Notes under the pieces: model-generated
Told to the model about the DNA's origin: nothing
Databases searched by the model: none
The model's input: only the letters and a program-made list of their open reading frames with translations
Program-made: the position numbers and the translations under genes
Origin: JBEVJK01 sp963791325
GTDB lineage: Bacteria > Pseudomonadota > Alphaproteobacteria > Rhizobiales > Rhizobiaceae
Direction: 5' to 3'
Assembly (NCBI GenBank): GCA_963791325.1
Contig: CAWBRU010000011.1
Location: forward strand, 1-64,000
DNA: 64,000 nt
Part shown: in pieces, positions 8,598 to 17,271 of the stretch
Numbering within the stretch: position 1 is the stretch's first letter
Layout: the number at the start of each line of letters is the position of its first letter

Positions 8598-9497
8598 ATG
8601 CCCCACCGCAACGCCTATCTGCTGCTTCTGTTGACCACCCTGTTCTGGGGCGGCAATGCCGTGGCCGGCAAGCTCGCGGTCGGCCATGTCTCGCCGATGC
8701 TGCTCACCGCTGCGCGGTGGGGCCTGTCGCTGGTCTTGCTGCTGCTGCTCGGCTCCCGCCGCCTGGCTGCGGATTGGCCGCAGATCCGCGCGCATCTGCC
8801 GCTGTTGACGCTGCTTGGCGCGCTGGGCTTCTCGATCTTCAACATCGCGCTTTATTCGGCGCTGCTCTACACCACCGCGATCAATGTCAGCATCGAGCAG
8901 GCCGGCATGCCGCTGCTGATCTTCCTCGCCAATTTCCTGTTCTTCGGCGTCCGCGTCTCGGCACTGCAAATCGTCGGCTTCCTCCTGTCGATCGCCGGGA
9001 TCGCGCTCACCGCCAGCCACGGCGATCCGGCGCGGCTGCTGGCGCTCGACGTCAATTTCGGCGATGCGCTGATGCTGGTCGCCGTGGTGGTCTACAGCGC
9101 CTACACGGTGGCGCTGCGGTTTCGTCCGGACATCCATTGGCAAAGCACCATGATCGTGCTCTGCGCCGCGGCGCTGATCACCTCGCTGCCGTTCGTGGCC
9201 GCCGAGTTCTGGTGGCGGGAAGCCGGGGTTGTGCCCGACGGGCGTGGCTGGGCCGTGATCGCCTATACCGTGCTCTTTCCCTCGCTGCTCGCCCAGGTCT
9301 TCTACATCGCCGGCGTCGGCCTGATCGGGGCCAATCGCGCCGGACTGTTCATCAATCTGGTGCCGATCTTCGGCACGCTGCTGTCGATCCTGGTGCTCGG
9401 CGAGGATTTCCGCCTGTACCACGCACTGGCCATGGCCCTGGTGCTCGGCGGCATCTGGCTGGCAGAGACCAGCGGCCGCAAGATGGGCGCCGGCTAG
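8598..9497 (+). CDS. DMT superfamily (EamA) transporter
   Basis: The 299-residue protein has ten hydrophobic segments arranged as two EamA repeats of five helices each, the layout of drug/metabolite exporters such as RhtA and YdcZ-like proteins. The family signature is visible in the first repeat (LFWGGNAVAGKLA) and in the second, shortly before the end (FINLVPIFGTLLSILVLGE). ATG 8598 is preferred to ATG 8532 because the earlier one lies in the intergenic repeat and because EamA proteins normally begin a few residues before the first helix. Substrate is unknown. It sits convergent to serA, ending 4 bp from the serA stop. Confidence 0.88.
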   Translation: MPHRNAYLLLLLTTLFWGGNAVAGKLAVGHVSPMLLTAARWGLSLVLLLLLGSRRLAADWPQIRAHLPLLTLLGALGFSIFNIALYSALLYTTAINVSIEQAGMPLLIFLANFLFFGVRVSALQIVGFLLSIAGIALTASHGDPARLLALDVNFGDALMLVAVVVYSAYTVALRFRPDIHWQSTMIVLCAAALITSLPFVAAEFWWREAGVVPDGRGWAVIAYTVLFPSLLAQVFYIAGVGLIGANRAGLFINLVPIFGTLLSILVLGEDFRLYHALAMALVLGGIWLAETSGRKMGAG

Positions 9498-9501
9498 CGC
9501 T

Positions 9502-11103
9502 TCAGGCGCCGGCGACGTCGAAATGCAGCGGCTTGGCCGAAACGATCGACTTGTGCGCCCGCACCTGCTGCAGCACGTCCTCCGGAAACGGCGCATCGAG
9601 ATAGAGCAGCGCGATCGCATCGCCGCCCGGCCGGTTGCGGCCGAGCTGGAAGTTGGCGATGTTGACGCCGTTGTTGCCGCACACCGTGCCGAGCAGGCCG
9701 ATGATGCCGGGCGCATCGGCATTCGTCGTATAGAGCATGTGCTGGCCGACCTCGGCGTCGAGGTTGATGCCCTTGATCTGGATGAAGCGCGGCTTGTGAT
9801 CGGAGAAGCAGGTGCCGGCGATCGAGCGGGTCCGGCCTTCGGTCTTCACCGTCAGCTTGATATAGCCGTCGAAGACGCCGGATTTGTCGCGCTTGACCTC
9901 GGCGACGATGATGCCGCGCTCCTTCACCATGATCGGCGCCGAGACCATGTTGACGTCGGCGACCTGCGGGCGGATCAGCCCGGCCAAGGCGGCACTGATC
10001 AGCGCCCTGGTGTTCATCGTCGCCGTCGATCCGTCGAACAAGATCTCGACCTCCTTGATCGGGTCTTCGGTCACCTGGCCGACAAAGGCGCCGAGCACCT
10101 CGGCGAGCTTGACGAACGGCTTCAGCCGCGGCGCCTCTTCGGCCGTGATCGACGGCATGTTGATGGCATTGCTGACCGCGCCCTTGACCAGATAGTCGGC
10201 CATCTGCTCGGCGATCTGCAGCGCGACATTCTCCTGGGCTTCGGTGGTCGAGGCGCCGAGATGCGGGGTGCAGACCACGTCGTCGAGTCCGAACAGCGGG
10301 CTGTCCGTCGCCGGCTCGGTGGCGAAGACGTCGATGCCGGCGCCGGCGACTTTGCAGCTTTTCAGGGCCGCGACGAGGTCGTCTTCGACGATCAGTCCGC
10401 CGCGGGCGCAGTTGATGAGCCGCACGCCGTCTTTCATCTTGGCGATCGAGCGGGCGTTGATGATGTCGCGCGTCTTTTCGGTGAGCGGCGTATGCAAGGT
10501 GATGAAGTCGGCGCGCGCCAGCAGATCGTCGAGCTCGACCTTCTCGATGCCGAGTTCGACCGCCCGGTCTTCGGATAGGAACGGATCGAAGGCCAGGACG
10601 TGCATCTTGAGCCCGACCCCGCGCTGGGCGACGATCGAGCCGACATTGCCGCAGCCGACGACGCCGAGCGTCTTGCCGGTGATCTCGACCCCCATGAAGC
10701 GGTTCTTCTCCCATTTGCCGGCATGGGTGGAGGCATTGGCGGCCGGCAGCTGACGGGCCACTGCAAACATCAGCGCAATCGCATGTTCGGCCGTCGTGAT
10801 CGAATTGCCGAACGGCGTGTTCATCACGATGATGCCTTTGCGCGAGGCCGCCGGGATATCGACATTGTCGACGCCGATGCCGGCACGGCCGATGACCTTC
10901 AGCCGGCCGGCGGCCCCGATCAGCTTCTCCGTCACCTTGGACGCGGAGCGGATCGCCAGGCCGTCATAATCGGGGATCGCCGCAAGCAGCGCCTCCTTGT
11001 CCTTGCCGAGCTCGGGCAGGTAGTCGACCGCCACGCCGCGATCCTGAAAGATCTGGACGGCGGTCGGCGACAGCTTGTCGGATACGAGAACGCGGGGCGC
11101 CAT
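9502..11103 (-). CDS. serA: D-3-phosphoglycerate dehydrogenase
   Basis: This enzyme oxidises 3-phosphoglycerate to 3-phosphohydroxypyruvate with NAD, the first step of serine synthesis. The 533-residue length marks the long type with an intervening domain and a C-terminal ACT domain (about 455-533, NADAPGIIGLLGTVCGNNGV). The Rossmann motif GVVGCGNVGS is at 147-156. The active-site residues are Arg234 (NCARGG), Glu263 (TEP) and His281 (TPHLGAS). ATG 11103 matches the family N-terminus APRVLVSDKLS. It lies 67 bp downstream of serC on the same strand, so serC-serA is probably one operon. ACT domains normally bind serine for feedback control. Confidence 0.96.
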   Translation of the reverse strand: MAPRVLVSDKLSPTAVQIFQDRGVAVDYLPELGKDKEALLAAIPDYDGLAIRSASKVTEKLIGAAGRLKVIGRAGIGVDNVDIPAASRKGIIVMNTPFGNSITTAEHAIALMFAVARQLPAANASTHAGKWEKNRFMGVEITGKTLGVVGCGNVGSIVAQRGVGLKMHVLAFDPFLSEDRAVELGIEKVELDDLLARADFITLHTPLTEKTRDIINARSIAKMKDGVRLINCARGGLIVEDDLVAALKSCKVAGAGIDVFATEPATDSPLFGLDDVVCTPHLGASTTEAQENVALQIAEQMADYLVKGAVSNAINMPSITAEEAPRLKPFVKLAEVLGAFVGQVTEDPIKEVEILFDGSTATMNTRALISAALAGLIRPQVADVNMVSAPIMVKERGIIVAEVKRDKSGVFDGYIKLTVKTEGRTRSIAGTCFSDHKPRFIQIKGINLDAEVGQHMLYTTNADAPGIIGLLGTVCGNNGVNIANFQLGRNRPGGDAIALLYLDAPFPEDVLQQVRAHKSIVSAKPLHFDVAGA

Positions 11104-11170
11104 GATGGCCTCCTTCAAACGGTAAAAAGGCATGGTGCGGGACAGCGTTGACAAAACCCTGGCCCGGCAG

Positions 11171-12349
11171 TCAGGCGGCGCTTGTCAGCGCCGCTTTCCG
11201 GGTGGCGAAGGCCCAGTCGAGCCAAGGCATCAGCGCCTCGAGATCGGCAGTCTCCACCGTCGCTCCCGCCCAGATCCTGAGGCCAGGCGGCGCGTCGCGG
11301 TAGGCCGCGATATCGAACGCGACGCCCTCGGTCTCGAGCAGGCCGGCAAGGCCCTTGGCGAAGGCAGCCTGCGCTGCCTGGTCGAGCCGCAGCACGTCGG
11401 CGTCGCCGACCGTCAGGCAGACGGAAGTGTTGGAGCGGGTCGCCGGGTCAGCCGCCAAATGCCTGGCCCAGGACGATCCGGCTACGAAGCGGTCGATGAC
11501 GGTGAAGTTGCGCTCGGCGCGCGCGAGTAGTGCGGCCAGCCCACCCAGCCCCCGCGCCCACCGCAGCGCGTCGAGATAATCCTCCACGCAGAGCATCGAG
11601 GGCGTGTTGATCGTCTCGCCCTTGAAGATCCCTTCGATCAGCTTGCCGCCGGATGTCAGCCGAAAGATCTTCGGCAGCGGCCATGCCGGCTGGTAGCTCT
11701 CCAGCCGCGCGACGGCGCGCGGCGAAAGGATGAGCACCCCGTGAGCGCCTTCGCCGCCGAGCACCTTCTGCCAGGAGAAGGTGACGACGTCGAGCTTGTC
11801 GAAGGGCAGGCGCTGCGCAAACGCCGCCGAGGTGGCGTCGCAGATCGTCAGGCCGCCGCGCCTCGCCGCAATGAAGTCGCCATCCGGCAGCCGCACTCCG
11901 GAGGTTGTTCCGTTCCAGGTGAACACCACGTCGCGGTCGAAATCGACGCCGCCCAGATTCGGCAAGGCGCCGTAATCGGCCTCGAAGCGGCGGACATCGG
12001 CCAGCTTGAGCTGCTGGACCACGTCGCTCACCCAGCCGGCGCCGAACGATTCCCAGGCAAGCAGGTCGACCCCGCGCTGGCCGAGCAGCGACCACAGCGC
12101 CATCTCGACGGCGCCGGTGTCCGAGGCGGGCACGATGCCGATGCGGTAGTCGGCCGGCACCTCGAGCACCGCGCGGGTCAGCGCGATCGCCTCCTCCAGC
12201 TTGGCCTTGCCCAGCGCGCTGCGGTGCGAGCGGCCGAGCGCGGCGTCGGCGAGCGCCTGAGGCGACCAGCCGGGTCGTTTGGCGCAAGGACCTGAGGAGA
12301 AATGGGGATTTGCCGGACGCAATCCGGGCTTGGAGACGGTCTTCGTCAT
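11171..12349 (-). CDS. serC: Phosphoserine aminotransferase
   Basis: This PLP enzyme transaminates 3-phosphohydroxypyruvate with glutamate to give phosphoserine. The 392-residue protein starts with the family-typical stretch KPGLRPANPHFSSGPCAKRPGW. The PLP lysine is Lys195 in FSWQKVLGGEGAHG, preceded by the Asp of CDATSAAF, which contacts the pyridine nitrogen. Other family residues are visible in TWNGTTSG. ATG 12349 is the only start that leaves the conserved N-terminus intact and follows a GGAAGGG ribosome site. That site lies inside the candidate serC leader hairpin, so translation is probably controlled by it. serA follows. Confidence 0.95.
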   Translation of the reverse strand: MTKTVSKPGLRPANPHFSSGPCAKRPGWSPQALADAALGRSHRSALGKAKLEEAIALTRAVLEVPADYRIGIVPASDTGAVEMALWSLLGQRGVDLLAWESFGAGWVSDVVQQLKLADVRRFEADYGALPNLGGVDFDRDVVFTWNGTTSGVRLPDGDFIAARRGGLTICDATSAAFAQRLPFDKLDVVTFSWQKVLGGEGAHGVLILSPRAVARLESYQPAWPLPKIFRLTSGGKLIEGIFKGETINTPSMLCVEDYLDALRWARGLGGLAALLARAERNFTVIDRFVAGSSWARHLAADPATRSNTSVCLTVGDADVLRLDQAAQAAFAKGLAGLLETEGVAFDIAAYRDAPPGLRIWAGATVETADLEALMPWLDWAFATRKAALTSAA

Positions 12350-12353
12350 CTCT

Positions 12354-12410
12354 GCTCTACCCTTCCAGATAGCGAGCCCCTCGTTGGGGAGGGGTGGCCC
12401 AATGACGGCA
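12354..12410 (-). promoter_or_regulatory. Candidate serC leader RNA (cis-regulatory hairpin over the serC ribosome site)
   Basis: Read on the minus strand this is GGGCCACCCCTCCCC-AACG-AGGGGCTCGC, then TATCTGGAAGGGT and the serC ATG. CCCC-AACG-AGGGG forms a hairpin, and the C-rich arm CACCCCTCC can alternatively pair with the GGAAGGG ribosome site. Alphaproteobacteria are known to have a serC leader whose last stem covers the serC ribosome site; position, gene and base pattern all agree. I matched it from memory, not with a covariance model. Confidence 0.55.
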
Positions 12411-12514
12411 GTAGCCGAAGCCTCGGCAAAGCGCAAGCCGCCGCAGCTCCGTCGCAAAGCACGCTCGGTGAACCACTGAGAGGGTCGGGCCGTTGTAGAA
12501 AGCTGCGCCACCGG

Positions 12515-12590
12515 CTAGAGCCGGAAAACGTGGAAACAGCTTTTCGTCCGAGTTGCGGAAAAACAAAGACTTAGAGTGGAGCATCGATTC
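12515..12590 (-). repeat. Palindromic intergenic repeat, copy 2 (degenerate)
   Basis: The core GCTAGAGCCGGAAAACGTGG, then AAACAGCTTTTCGTCC and GAGTTGCGGAAAAACAAAGA CTTAGAGT, is a diverged copy of the element seen in clean form at 49839 and 56053, in the opposite orientation to copy 1. With the serC leader it explains most of the 430-bp gap between serC and the next gene; the remaining 190 bp (12591-12778) show nothing recognisable apart from the probable promoter of the transporter gene. Confidence 0.65.
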
Positions 12591-12778
12591 GAAGCAGCGG
12601 AGATCGGCTCGAGGTGGGCGAGGTTGAGCAAACGTCGCCGCGGAGTCGAGTCCCGCCGCGGCGGAGCGATTTTCGGGCGGGATCGGGACATGCCGGGTTT
12701 GGAATCTTTGTCGGAATGTGCTCTGCAAGGCGGCCTGCCGGGTAGAGAGCGCGCCGCTCCTCGCGGCGGAGTGCGCCG

Positions 12779-14065
12779 ATGACGGGGCCGTTGCTTGCCG
12801 GCGACGGCGCCCACGCTTTGACCTGGGGCATTGCCGGCCTGGCGACCGCGGGTGTGATCGTGCGGCCGTTCCGCTGGCCGGAAGCGGTCTGGGCGCTGGC
12901 CGGCGCGCTGGTGCTGGTGCTGCTGGGGCTGGTGCGCCCGCTCGACGCCTGGGCAGGGATCGTCAAGGGCCTCGACGTCTATCTGTTCCTGCTCGGCATG
13001 ATGCTGCTGTCGGAACTCGCCCGCCGCGAGGGTCTGTTCGACTGGCTGGCCGCCAAGGCCACAGCCGCGGCGCACGGCTCGCCGCAGCGGCTCTTCCTGC
13101 TCATCTATGCGCTGGGCACGCTGATCACCGTGTTTTTGTCCAATGACGCCACCGCCGTGGTGCTGACCCCGGCCGTCTATGCCGCGACGCGCGCGGCGCG
13201 GGTCAAGGAACCGCTTCCCTACCTCTATATCTGCGCCTTCATCGCCAATGCGGCGAGCTTTGTGCTGCCGATCTCCAATCCCGCCAACCTCGTCGTCTTC
13301 GGCGGCGGGCGCATGCCGCCGCTGGCGGCTTGGCTGGCGATGTTCGCGTTGCCTTCGGTTGTGTCGATCGCGCTCACCTATCTGGTGCTGCGGCTGGCGC
13401 AGGCGGGCGCTTTGGCCCGCGAGACGCTGGCCACCGATGTCGAGAGCCCGCGCCTGCCGCGCGGCGGCCGTATTGCCGCCGGCGGACTTGCGCTGACGGC
13501 GGTGGCGCTGCTTGGCGCCTCGGCACTCGGGCTCGACCTCGGGCTGCCGACGCTGATCACCGCGGCGCTGACCACTTTGGCGGTGCTTGGCCTCAACCGT
13601 CAGAGCCCGCTGCCCGTGCTGGGGGGCGTCGACTGGCGGGTGCTGCCGCTGGTCGCCGGGCTGTTCGTGCTGGTCGAGGCGCTCGATCGGACCGGCGTGG
13701 TCCAAATCCTGGCCGACACCCTGCGGCAAGCCGCCGCGGCGGGGCCGCAACAGGCCGCCTTCGGCGCCGGCACGGTCGTGGCGACCGCCAGCAATCTGAT
13801 CAACAATCTCCCGGCCGGCTTGGTGGCCGGCAGCGCCGTCCACAGCGCCGGGGTGCCGCCCGTCGTGTCGGGCGCGGTCTTGATCGGGGTCGACCTCGGC
13901 CCCAACATCTCGGTCACCGGATCGCTCGCCACCATCCTGTGGCTGGGGGCGCTGCGGCGCGAGCGGGTCGAGGTGAGCGCCTGGCAGTTCCTCAAGCTCG
14001 GCGTGTTGGTGACCTTGCCGGCGCTGTTTGGCGCTTTGGGCGTGCTCGTTTATAGCATGGGGTGA
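12779..14065 (+). CDS. ArsB/NhaD-type (ion transporter superfamily) membrane transporter
   Basis: The 428-residue protein has about eleven hydrophobic segments and is built of two similar halves. Conserved loops of the ArsB/NhaD/SLC13 group are visible: FLSNDATAVVLTPAV in the first half and TASNLINNLPAGLVAGS in the second, the paired helix-break motifs that form the ion path. PISNPANLVVFG is also typical of ArsB. ArsB exports arsenite, while NhaD relatives exchange sodium for protons. The absence of arsenic-resistance neighbours (arsR, arsC) leaves the substrate open. It is followed by the NUDIX gene after about 96 bp. Confidence 0.85.
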   Translation: MTGPLLAGDGAHALTWGIAGLATAGVIVRPFRWPEAVWALAGALVLVLLGLVRPLDAWAGIVKGLDVYLFLLGMMLLSELARREGLFDWLAAKATAAAHGSPQRLFLLIYALGTLITVFLSNDATAVVLTPAVYAATRAARVKEPLPYLYICAFIANAASFVLPISNPANLVVFGGGRMPPLAAWLAMFALPSVVSIALTYLVLRLAQAGALARETLATDVESPRLPRGGRIAAGGLALTAVALLGASALGLDLGLPTLITAALTTLAVLGLNRQSPLPVLGGVDWRVLPLVAGLFVLVEALDRTGVVQILADTLRQAAAAGPQQAAFGAGTVVATASNLINNLPAGLVAGSAVHSAGVPPVVSGAVLIGVDLGPNISVTGSLATILWLGALRRERVEVSAWQFLKLGVLVTLPALFGALGVLVYSMG

Positions 14066-14161
14066 GCGGCAGCCCCGTCGGGGCGAACGAGAGGGCTCCG
14101 CGGCAGGGGATCGTTTCGCCTCCGGGCGAGTTCCTTTCCCCGAAGAACTGCGTCGTTGGGA

Positions 14162-14620
14162 ATGGCGAACGGCAAGAAGGTCATCCGCAAGGCAAAGAAG
14201 GGACGGCCGATCCGGCAGGTCGCCGCGATCCCGTTCCGCCGTACCGATGCCGGTACCCTCGAGGTGATGCTGGTCACCTCGCGGGAGACGCAGCGCTTCA
14301 TCATCCCCAAGGGCTGGCCGATGAAGGGCAAGAATGCCCGCGAAGCGGCCTCGATCGAGGCGCGCCAGGAGGCCGGGGTGCTAGGCAGGCCGCTCAGGCA
14401 GCCGATCGGCAAATTCCGCTACTGGAAGCGGATTGCCCGGCGTTTCGTGCCGGTCGAGGTGACCGTGTTCATGCTTGAAGTCGAAAACGAGGACGCGGAC
14501 TGGAAAGAAGCCGGCATGCGTGAGCGGGCATGGCTGTCGCCGGACGAGGCCGTAACCCTGATCGATGAACCGGAGTTGGTTTCGCTGATCCAGTCGCTGT
14601 CGGCCGCTCCGCCGGCGTGA
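14162..14620 (+). CDS. NUDIX hydrolase (diphosphoinositol-polyphosphate-type)
   Basis: The 152-residue protein is a single NUDIX domain. The Nudix box region reads IPKGWPMKGKNAREAASIEA followed by RQEAGV. The family pattern GX5EX7REUXEEXGU is only partly kept: the usual RE pair is IE and the EE pair is QE, while the last Glu and the Gly remain. This substitution pattern is common in the short rhizobial NUDIX proteins of this class, as I recall, so activity is not excluded. The probable substrate is a nucleotide or inositol pyrophosphate; it cannot be decided here. A TTG start two codons earlier (14156) is possible. Confidence 0.82.
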   Translation: MANGKKVIRKAKKGRPIRQVAAIPFRRTDAGTLEVMLVTSRETQRFIIPKGWPMKGKNAREAASIEARQEAGVLGRPLRQPIGKFRYWKRIARRFVPVEVTVFMLEVENEDADWKEAGMRERAWLSPDEAVTLIDEPELVSLIQSLSAAPPA

Positions 14621-14658
14621 CTTGGCCGGCTTGCGCGGTTCATCGCTTCATCGAGCGG

Positions 14659-14731
14659 CGCTTCCCTCTAAGTCTTTGTGTCTATGCAATTTCAGGACCG
14701 GAAACCGCGCCGCTTGTCCTGAAATCGCCCT
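14659..14731 (+). repeat. Palindromic intergenic repeat, copy 3 (variant)
   Basis: The element reads CTCTAAGTCTTTGTGTCT, then ATGCAATTTCAGGACCGGAA and CCGCGCCGCTTGTCCTGAAATCGC. It keeps the CTCTAAGTCTTTG head and the complementary ends (GCAATTTCAGGA / TCCTGAAATCGC) but has a different middle from the other copies, so it is a subfamily. It lies between the convergent NUDIX and ligase genes and touches the ligase stop codon. Confidence 0.6.
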
Positions 14732-15617
14732 ACTGCAGTTCCCGGAAGTCCTGCACGGTGGCTTGGGTCAGCGTCGGCTCGCCTTTGAGGAAGCGCACCG
14801 AAGCAATCAACCCGGGCCCGACGAACGCGGCTTTAGGCCTGGTGGCGGCGAGGAAGTGGGGCGCGGGCCGTTGCTTGGCCTCGACCCGGGCCCACAGCCG
14901 GTCGCGCTGGCGCCGGCTCAGCCGGATGTCGGCTGCCCCGGCATATCTGCCGTCCTTGTTGAGCAGCGCGACGGCAACCTTGCCCGGGCCGCGTTCGACC
15001 CCGACGATCTCGAACTCGCCGACGTCATAGCATTTCGTCTTCAGCCAGTCCGTGGTCGCGCCGGACCGGTAGGGGCTCGCGCGGCGCTTCGACACCATCC
15101 CTTCCAGGCCCATGCGGGCAACCGCGGCATAGATCGCCGGACCGCCGCCCGGCAGCTCTTCAGAGAATTGGATGGCCCCGGATTGGCCGGCCAAAAGATC
15201 CCGGAGCAAGCGCCGCCGCTCAAACAGAGGCAGGCCGCGCAGGTCCTCGCCGTCGAAGTGCAACAGGTCGAAGGCAACCAGCGCAAACCGCTGCGGCGCG
15301 CCTTTGGTCGCTGCGCGCAGCTGCCGGAACGAGACATGGCCGGCATGATCCGGCAGGATCATTTCTCCGTCGATGGCCGCCGACCGGCACGGCAACGCGG
15401 CTGCAATCGCCGCAACGGAGCCACAGCGCGCGCTCCAGTCGCGGCCGCGGCGCGTGTAGAGCCGTGCCCGGCCATCCGCCACGATCACCTGCGTGCGAAA
15501 ACCGTCATACTTGATCTCGTGCTGCCACTCGTCGCCGTCGGGCGGCAAATCGACGCGGGTCGGCTGCATCGGAACAACAAAAGCCAAACCGCCGCCGGCA
15601 GCGGAACTCGTACGCAA
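14730..15617 (-). CDS. ATP-dependent DNA ligase, stand-alone LigD-type ligase domain
   Basis: This 295-residue protein seals DNA nicks with ATP through a ligase-adenylate intermediate. Motif I is EIKYDGFR with catalytic Lys36; further motifs are DGEMILPD (III), FDLLHFDGEDL (IIIa), LEGMVSKRR (IV) and DWLKTKC (V). It corresponds to the nucleotidyltransferase and OB part of LigD, without the polymerase and phosphoesterase domains of full LigD. TTG 15617 is preferred to ATG 15569 because the FVVPMQPT stretch before motif I is conserved in the family. It could act with the Ku protein encoded at 46512-47363 in end joining, but the two are 31 kb apart and a full LigD may exist elsewhere. Confidence 0.88.
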   Translation of the reverse strand: MRTSSAAGGGLAFVVPMQPTRVDLPPDGDEWQHEIKYDGFRTQVIVADGRARLYTRRGRDWSARCGSVAAIAAALPCRSAAIDGEMILPDHAGHVSFRQLRAATKGAPQRFALVAFDLLHFDGEDLRGLPLFERRRLLRDLLAGQSGAIQFSEELPGGGPAIYAAVARMGLEGMVSKRRASPYRSGATTDWLKTKCYDVGEFEIVGVERGPGKVAVALLNKDGRYAGAADIRLSRRQRDRLWARVEAKQRPAPHFLAATRPKAAFVGPGLIASVRFLKGEPTLTQATVQDFRELQ

Positions 15618-15766
15618 CGCTATTTACCCCAACCCCTACCCCGGCCCAGTTGGCACAGCGGCTTGTGCCGGCACAAGTTAGCCGCCTGTCGGTGCGCCTC
15701 AGCCCGAAGGCGTAGCTGCGGCACGCGGCCAAGGAAAGATCCGCGGCCGTTTGGGGGCCGGAGCGT

Positions 15767-15949
15767 TTATCGGGGCGGGTAGGGCGGGAACTCGTGAAAG
15801 CATTCCGCCGGCGCATTGCGAGACCAATCGCCGGCTTCCACGGAAAGCTGCGCACAATGCTCGGGGACCACCAGGACGATCCACATCAGAACGCATAGCG
15901 CGGTAATCAGCGTGATGACAATGAAGGCTTCGAGTTCAGCGCGTTGCAT
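15767..15949 (-). CDS. Possible small single-pass membrane protein
   Basis: A 60-residue frame (MQRAELEAFIVITLITALCV, then LMWIVLVVPEH...) has one strong hydrophobic helix at about residues 9-29 followed by a polar tail ending in PPYPPR. The helix composition is that of a real membrane segment, not of a random GC-rich frame. The ribosome site is weak (GAGCG) and no homologue is recalled. It could be a genuine small membrane protein or chance. Confidence 0.35.
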   Translation of the reverse strand: MQRAELEAFIVITLITALCVLMWIVLVVPEHCAQLSVEAGDWSRNAPAECFHEFPPYPPR

Positions 15950-16324
15950 CGGAATCGCTCATGGATCGGCCACTCGGGCGTCGCGATATCTAGGCGGCTA
16001 ACGCTCTCCGGACAACTCATACCTCTGATTCAACGGTGAGTATAAAGGCGTAGTCTTGCCCAACGTGAGGAGATGGATCTAGCTCATAGAGGTTACCTTG
16101 ACGGGAGATCCGGAGCCATTCTGCTCGTTATGAGCTATCTATGATCAATATGACTCGTAAGGGGAACGGTTGTTTACATCACCACCCGGATAACCTATGG
16201 CGGGACGCCGCGGCTGCAGGGAGCCGAGGATTGCCGGGAGCGCCGCTTGTCATTTGGCCAACGACGCGCCCGGCTTTTGTCCGGGCCGCGCCCTGGGCTG
16301 CGGCCCATTTTCCCGCGGATCGCT
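15950..16324. other. Intergenic stretch of lower GC without recognised content
   Basis: About 375 bp between the small membrane frame and the HAD gene. Base composition is visibly more AT-rich than the neighbours, especially 16020-16200. No tRNA, repeat, terminator or convincing small gene was seen. It could hold promoter sequence or an unrecognised RNA. Confidence 0.4.
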
Positions 16325-16999
16325 CTAGCGCCTGCCGCCGACCTCGTCGATGTGGCGCAACAGATCGGCCGGGTCATCATAGACGCGGAATGCGCCGGCG
16401 TCGCGCAGCTCGTCGGTGCCGTAGCCGCCGCTGAGCAGCCCGACCCCGAGCGCCTTGCAGCGCGCTGCGGCCAGGATGTCCCAGATGCTGTCGCCGACCA
16501 CCACTGCGGTCTCGATCGCTGCGCCGATCCGGTCGGCGGCCGCCAGGAACAGGTCCGGATCGGGTTTGGCATATTTGACCTGATCGCGCGTCACCACCGG
16601 CACACGGCTCGGATCGACGCCGAGCGCGGCGAGGTTAACGGCGGCCGTATCCATGCGCCCGCTGGTGGCGATCGCCCAGGGAATGCCCGCCTCCGTCAGC
16701 CAGGCGAGCAACTCGCGCGCGCCGGGCAGCGGGCGGATGCGGTCGGCGAAGCGCTGATAGGATGCGGCATGGCTCTGCCGCAGCCGCTCGACCAAAGCGG
16801 TGCTTATCTCCAGGCCGGTCTCGCGCAGCAGCTGGTTGGTGAACAGCCCACCGCTCATGCCGATCCTGCGGTGAATCCGCCAGACCGACAGCTCGATGCC
16901 CTCGGCGTCGAGCGCATCCTTCCAGGCGATGACGTGGTGATAGACGCTGTCGACCAGCGTGCCGTCGAGGTCGAACAGAAACACCGGCTGAATGCGCAT
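16325..16999 (-). CDS. HAD superfamily hydrolase (phosphoglycolate phosphatase-like)
   Basis: The 224-residue protein is a subclass I HAD phosphatase. Motif I is FLFDLDGTLVDS with nucleophile Asp10 and acid/base Asp12; motif II is AIATSG; motif III Lys is in YAKPDPDLFL; motif IV is VVGDSIWDI. A helical cap lies between motifs I and II (about residues 20-85). Such enzymes dephosphorylate small phosphate esters, for example phosphoglycolate or sugar phosphates, and the exact substrate cannot be predicted. ATG 16999 places motif I at the usual distance from the N-terminus; an upstream in-frame start adds only a basic, non-conserved extension. Confidence 0.9.
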   Translation of the reverse strand: MRIQPVFLFDLDGTLVDSVYHHVIAWKDALDAEGIELSVWRIHRRIGMSGGLFTNQLLRETGLEISTALVERLRQSHAASYQRFADRIRPLPGARELLAWLTEAGIPWAIATSGRMDTAAVNLAALGVDPSRVPVVTRDQVKYAKPDPDLFLAAADRIGAAIETAVVVGDSIWDILAAARCKALGVGLLSGGYGTDELRDAGAFRVYDDPADLLRHIDEVGGRR

Positions 17000-17271
17000 G
17001 GTTCGCTCCGCGTTTCGTCTTCTCCCAAGATAGCGGCGGCGCCGCAACCATCAATCGCCGCGACAGCCGCGGCAAGCCGCGCGGCGCGAATTGCGTCTTG
17101 AGGCGGCAGCGGCTAGGAAATACAGCCGACGCTCGAGTGGGGACAGTTCCGACCGCCAGAATGCACGGCCCGGCATGGCGTTGCGTGCCGGAGCGCAACG
17201 CTTGTGCGGCCTGAATTGGCGGCAGGCGAGAATCAGTGAAGCCGAGCAGGCCGATATCGGGGAAGGGGAAT

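Noticed and set aside
10567..10592. GGAAC followed by CGT at near-correct spacing inside serA
   Set aside because: The last base does not match (CGTG), and the site is inside a coding sequence with no gene downstream on that strand.
16141..16434. Plus-strand 97-residue frame upstream of the HAD gene
   Set aside because: Overlaps the 3' end of the HAD gene in antisense and has no recognisable content.
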